Below are positions 19,980-23,002 of a stretch of DNA of 23,002 nt, piece by piece. The notes under the pieces are model-generated. The model did not search any database, was not told where the DNA came from, and worked only from the letters and a program-made list of their open reading frames with translations. Every line of letters starts with the position of its first letter. Within the stretch, counting starts at the first letter, position 1. Location: the IMG/VR virus record IMGVR_UViG_3300033153_012070, positions 1 through 23,002 of that record; one strand, 5' to 3'. A program made the position numbers and the translations under genes. Origin of the DNA: a virus.

Positions 19980-21646
19980 AAATAAACCTCGATAAAATTC
20001 CTTTAGATGATAAAAAAGTATTTGATTTGATTAATTCAGGTAAAACAGCAGGCATATTTCAGATTTCAGCCAAGCCGACAACTGAACTTTGCAAAGAAAT
20101 GAAAATCAATAATTTTGAGGATATTGTTGCTGCAATTGCATTGGTGAGGCCCGGTCCATCGAAATCTGGCATGACGAAAGATTTTATTAAAAGAAAACAT
20201 GGCGCAAAATGGAAAGCTATACATCCAATATATGAAGATGTCACAAAATATACTTACGGCATCCTTGTTTATCAAGAACAGGTGATGCAAGTTATTAGCA
20301 GGGTGGCCGGTTTGCCAGAAAGCACGGCTGATAAAATTCGCAAAGTAATTGCCAAAAAAAGAACAGCCAAAGAATTCAAGCCTTATTGGGAACAATTTAG
20401 GGATGGTTGCAAAAAAATGAAAACATTATCCCAAAAAGAGGCAAAGCATTTTTGGGATGGACTTTTAGAATGGGCAAGTTACGGATTTAATCGCTCGCAC
20501 AGCGTCGCATATGCCATGATTGGTTATCAAACGGCCTGGTTAAAGGCTAATTATCCAGTTGAATTTATCTGCGCTTGTTTGTCATTTGCGGAATTAGATG
20601 ATAATAAAGACGACGACAAAAGGCAAAAAGGGGAATTATTCAAAGAAATAATGGAACATAATATAACAATCATGTCCCCAAAAGTAGGATTTTCGGACTC
20701 TACCAAGTGGCTCGTTAAAAATAATAAATTATATGTTCCATTTATAGAGATTTCGGGATTTGGAGAACATCAGGCCAACAAATGTATAAAAAGTAAAGCA
20801 ATAAATAAACCAAAACTCGTGGGGTTCTTTCCTGGTAAAAAATATATTGCTTCCCCTCAAGTTAGAAATAAAACTGAATTGATTCTTGATGAATTAAAAG
20901 TGCATGATCCGGAAGCCATCCCGGATAATAAAATACTTTCAAAATATATTCCTTTTGATATTAGCAATGAACAGTCTGGTGATCATACTATAAAATCCCT
21001 TGGCTTTAAACCATCAAAAAATATATCATCTAAATGGAAGCCCCTTGATATATCAAAGAAAGAAATCCCTCGAGGACTAATTCAAAGAATTAGATTTTCA
21101 AATGATAATTTGCTTAAATGTGAAAAATGCAAATTGAGAAATGAATGTGACGAGCCAATCATGCCATCTTTGGGATTGTATAATGTTGTGATCAATGGCG
21201 AAGCACCGGGGCCAAAAGAAAACAAATATAAACGAGGCTTTTATGAAAAGGCCCCGGCGGGCAAATTACTTTGGGAAGAATTGGCGAAATATAACTTGAA
21301 TAGACGAATGTTTCATATCACAAATTGTGTAAAATGTTATCCTTCAATAACCAAAACCCCAAAGGCAAAACATATAGAATCCTGCAATCCTTGGTTAATA
21401 GAAGAACTCAAACAGTTAAAAACAAAATTGATTTTGGCATTCGGGAATACAAGTGTTAAAGCGTTTACTGATCGGGATAGTGGTATAATGAATTTATCGG
21501 GAACTACGGAATGGATTCCTTCAATTGAAGCATGGATTTGTTGGTGCCTTCATCCTGCGGCTGTTGCAAGAAAGGGCAGTAATCGAGAATATTTTGAGCG
21601 CGGAATTAAAAATTTTGCCGAGAAGTTTAAATTATTAAGGAAATAA
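19976..21646 (+). CDS. DnaE C-terminal part fused to a family-4 uracil-DNA-glycosylase-like domain
   Basis: A 556-aa protein. Residues 1-275 continue DnaE from the palm linker: IPLDDKKVFDLINSGKTAGI, RPGPSKSGM, TYGILVYQEQVMQV, RKVIAKK and ASYGFNRSHSVAYAM are in DnaE order (fingers and start of the beta-binding part). After a spacer of about 100 residues comes a UDG family 4 type domain (375-556): cysteines C382, C385, C454 and C470 spaced like an iron-sulfur cluster, GEAPGPKE at 408-415 (motif A) and HPAAVAR at 526-532 (motif B). The normal DnaE C-terminus with OB and tau-binding parts is not visible and seems replaced. The glycosylase-like domain could read or remove uracil at the fork, or bind without cutting. 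Confidence 0.88.
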   Translation: MKINLDKIPLDDKKVFDLINSGKTAGIFQISAKPTTELCKEMKINNFEDIVAAIALVRPGPSKSGMTKDFIKRKHGAKWKAIHPIYEDVTKYTYGILVYQEQVMQVISRVAGLPESTADKIRKVIAKKRTAKEFKPYWEQFRDGCKKMKTLSQKEAKHFWDGLLEWASYGFNRSHSVAYAMIGYQTAWLKANYPVEFICACLSFAELDDNKDDDKRQKGELFKEIMEHNITIMSPKVGFSDSTKWLVKNNKLYVPFIEISGFGEHQANKCIKSKAINKPKLVGFFPGKKYIASPQVRNKTELILDELKVHDPEAIPDNKILSKYIPFDISNEQSGDHTIKSLGFKPSKNISSKWKPLDISKKEIPRGLIQRIRFSNDNLLKCEKCKLRNECDEPIMPSLGLYNVVINGEAPGPKENKYKRGFYEKAPAGKLLWEELAKYNLNRRMFHITNCVKCYPSITKTPKAKHIESCNPWLIEELKQLKTKLILAFGNTSVKAFTDRDSGIMNLSGTTEWIPSIEAWICWCLHPAAVARKGSNREYFERGIKNFAEKFKLLRK

Positions 21647-21826
21647 ATGGGAAAATTCAAACCAAAATGCAGAACTTGTGGAGGAACGCCAGAAAGTGGA
21701 TCTGAATTTTATTGTTGGCTTCCTTCTCAATGTAAAAAATGCAGAGACAGTTTTATGAAGAAATATATGAAAGAATATTATAAGAGGAGAAAACAAAATG
21801 CCATCACGGCCACCTTTCAGGCATAA
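21647..21826 (+). CDS. Small zinc-binding-type basic protein
   Basis: A 59-aa protein, CRTCGGTPESGSEFYCWLPS then QCKKCRDSFMKKYMKEYYKR. Two CxxC pairs plus one Cys give a treble-clef or HNH-type zinc knuckle and a basic helix of the kind found at the start of small phage HNH-like proteins, but no HNH residues are seen. TAAGGAAATAA precedes the ATG. The 3' end overlaps the next ORF by 29 bases. Confidence 0.6.
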   Translation: MGKFKPKCRTCGGTPESGSEFYCWLPSQCKKCRDSFMKKYMKEYYKRRKQNAITATFQA

Positions 21827-22040
21827 TATTGATGTTCCTTTGCATCGAACCATCCAAAAATTAAACAAGAGAATTGAATATCTCGAATCCCTTCATAAAT
21901 GTACTTGTCCTACTTTAAAAGAACAATCAAAAATGACAACGGGAAGATGGCATTGCCCATTACATGGCACTACTATTATTCATTTCCAAAGTCCCATTAC
22001 AAGAATGATAGATAGAATTGAAGGGTATATACCTAAATGA
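21798..22040 (+). CDS. Small hypothetical protein with CTC...CPLHG
   Basis: An 80-aa protein: a short coiled region (LHRTIQKLNKRIEYLESLH), then CTCPTLK and WHCPLHGT, a four-ligand Cys/His site likely for zinc. AAGAGGAGAAAAC lies before the ATG. Ends in an ATGA overlap with the next ORF. Function unknown. Confidence 0.65.
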   Translation: MPSRPPFRHNIDVPLHRTIQKLNKRIEYLESLHKCTCPTLKEQSKMTTGRWHCPLHGTTIIHFQSPITRMIDRIEGYIPK

Positions 22041-22198
22041 TAAAGAAATTAATAAAACAAAAAATTGAAAGATTGAAATCAGAACAGGCAAATTTTATGG
22101 AACACAAAACCATGCCGGGAACTTACGGCTATGCTAAATTGTGCCTCACCATAGAGATTTGGAATTTTAAAATTGCTGTTTTAGAAAGTTTAACATGA
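22037..22198 (+). CDS. Small helical protein
   Basis: A 53-aa protein, MIKKLIKQKIERLKSEQANF, then MEHKTMPGTYGYAKLCLTIE and IWNFKIAVLESLT. Mostly helical with charged heptads, possibly a coiled coil. ATGA overlaps at both ends argue that it is translated. Not recognised. Confidence 0.55.
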   Translation: MIKKLIKQKIERLKSEQANFMEHKTMPGTYGYAKLCLTIEIWNFKIAVLESLT

Positions 22199-22417
22199 GT
22201 TACAATCATAAAGAAATAGTTAAAAATTTAACCCCTGAACAATATCAAGAAAATATGAAATGGGCACGGCAAAGTTATCGACATGCAATTAGAGACGAAT
22301 TAATTGAATGTCGTAGTTGTAAAAATTATTTTAAATTGTGTCATCTTTATAGATGCTGGTTTTTGTGGATCTTATTTCTGTTCTAAATGTGCTAAAGAAC
22401 ATTTTGGGGAAAGATAA
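22195..22417 (+). pseudogene. Small zinc-finger protein split by a +1 frame change
   Basis: From ATG 22195 the frame reads MSYNHKEIVKNLTPEQYQEN and continues to IECRSCKNYFKLCHLY, then an unlike Trp/Leu-rich tail to a stop at 22384. With one base skipped in CTTTATA (22345-22351) it continues DAGFCGSYFCSKCAKEHFGE and stops at 22415-22417. The joined protein of about 73 residues has CRSC and CSKC, a complete four-cysteine zinc site, which the unshifted frame lacks. It may be a mutation, sequence error or frameshifting site. Function unknown. Confidence 0.6.
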
Positions 22418-22422
22418 TAAAT

Positions 22423-22623
22423 ATGATTAAAGATACAGATGGCAATAAATATACTGAAATAGATGTAGAGAATATTGGTGAAACCGAGCTGGCTGTTAAA
22501 TTTGACGACGGAGATAAAGAATTTTGGATACCTATGTCTTGTATGGAAGATTGGCCAGAAAAGGGAGAAACGGGAGAAGCGTTGGTTGCTATTTGGTTTG
22601 CTAAAAAAATGGGGCTTATTTAG
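22423..22623 (+). CDS. Small acidic hypothetical protein
   Basis: A 66-aa acidic protein: MIKDTDGNKYTEIDVENIGE, then beta-strand-like ELAVKFDDGDKEFWIPMSCM and a helix at the end (GEALVAIWFAKKMGLI). Looks like a small beta barrel with a helix, often seen in phages, with no known role. GGGGAAAG precedes the ATG. Ends in TAG, one of the few amber stops here. Confidence 0.65.
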   Translation: MIKDTDGNKYTEIDVENIGETELAVKFDDGDKEFWIPMSCMEDWPEKGETGEALVAIWFAKKMGLI

Positions 22624-22624
22624 A

Positions 22625-22816
22625 ATGAATAGAATTCAATATCAAATAAAATATAAAATTCGTTGTAAGGCCTGCAATCATTTTGCAATCCCTTATATTA
22701 AAACAGTTACATTTAAAGACTCAAAAGATTTTTTATGTTCTGTATATTGCCAAAAATGTGGAAAGTATATTGAAAATGTTGCAAGAAAAGATATCGAAAT
22801 AAGGAAAATTATATGA
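22625..22816 (+). CDS. Small zinc-ribbon-like protein
   Basis: A 63-aa protein with CKACNHF at residues 14-20 and CSVYCQKCGKY around 39-49, two CxxC pairs that fit a zinc ribbon. I chose ATG 22625, two bases after the previous stop; the same frame is open upstream but would overlap that gene fully. Function unknown. Confidence 0.6.
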   Translation: MNRIQYQIKYKIRCKACNHFAIPYIKTVTFKDSKDFLCSVYCQKCGKYIENVARKDIEIRKII

Positions 22817-23002
22817 TAATTGGAATCTCGGCCAAAATGAGATGTGGGAAAACCACACTAACAAATATGTTTTTAAAAAAACATCCAAAATATATAAAAG
22901 TATCGTTTGCCAATATTTTAAAAGAAGAATCCGCATTTATGTATGATTATCCCGATGAATGGAATTATTCAAAAGAAGGGAAATTACAAATTGTAAATCA
23001 TA
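22813..23002 (+). CDS. P-loop protein, probably (deoxy)nucleoside monophosphate kinase, 3' end missing
   Basis: The first 63 residues of a gene cut by the window edge. MIIGISAKMRCGKTTLTNMF has a P-loop GxxxxxGKT-type motif, and KYIKVSFANILKEESAFMY follows as in phage dNMP kinases, where a helix after VSFA(D/N) closes over the nucleotide. It would phosphorylate dNMPs for phage DNA synthesis. Thymidylate kinases and dephospho-CoA kinases begin in similar fashion, so the substrate is open. Starts by ATGA overlap. Confidence 0.65.
   Translation, partial: MIIGISAKMRCGKTTLTNMFLKKHPKYIKVSFANILKEESAFMYDYPDEWNYSKEGKLQIVNH

Overview
This window is a strongly AT-rich stretch of what is almost certainly a tailed double-stranded DNA phage genome (or prophage-like contig). 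Every supported gene lies on the + strand. Genes are small and tightly packed, and many are joined by ATGA stop/start overlaps. The content is a phage replication, DNA-modification and accessory region with no structural genes. No host can be named from the sequence alone. The phage brings a DnaE-type (bacterial Pol III family) replicase rather than a family A or B polymerase, together with its own sliding clamp.

Layout. 1-1310: a small protein, a sigma-70 region-2-like protein, and a 66-aa ORF cassette flanked by two perfect 46-bp copies of a promoter-like element. 1311-4630: an SF2 helicase, a CHC2/TOPRIM primase and several short Cys-rich proteins. 4630-6087: a sigma70-like promoter, a foldable leader RNA, and a replication-initiator-like gene that carries three 24-bp direct repeats followed by two perfect inverted repeats (candidate origin). 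6078-7190: small accessory genes, two of which read as intact proteins only after a +1 frame change. 7179-9286: a HAD-type nucleotidase and a DnaB-like helicase. 9284-10248: a promoter-like element and a membrane-anchored lytic transglycosylase with LysM. 10261-15901: a 7-deazaguanine module (QueD, QueE, QueC, a phosphoribosyltransferase-FolE fusion and a DpdA-like TGT-fold protein). Inside this module lie five short paralogous proteins of the pattern MKIY(F/L/I)A...LLSYY, and a structured RNA candidate of about 245 nt (11950-12194). 15870-21646: the sliding clamp, small ORFs, and a DnaE polymerase cut in two by a cytosine-methyltransferase-like gene; the C-terminal half is fused to a family-4-type uracil-DNA-glycosylase-like domain. 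21647-23002: small zinc-binding-type proteins and the start of a P-loop (nucleotide kinase-like) gene.

How it fits together. FolE, QueD, QueE and QueC make preQ0 from GTP, and the DpdA-like protein would exchange it for guanine in phage DNA, presumably as protection against host nucleases. No QueF or amidotransferase is visible here, so preQ0 or a nearby intermediate is the likeliest base. Helicase, primase, DnaB-like helicase, clamp, split DnaE and initiator form a largely self-contained replisome.

The most unusual signal is the family of small MKIY proteins. They look like the detached N-terminal segment of the DpdA/TGT barrel. The large DpdA chain begins exactly at its catalytic DSGAF motif and lacks that segment. 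This suggests a split, possibly multi-partner, base-exchange enzyme. All functional statements are from motif recognition by eye; no database search was run.
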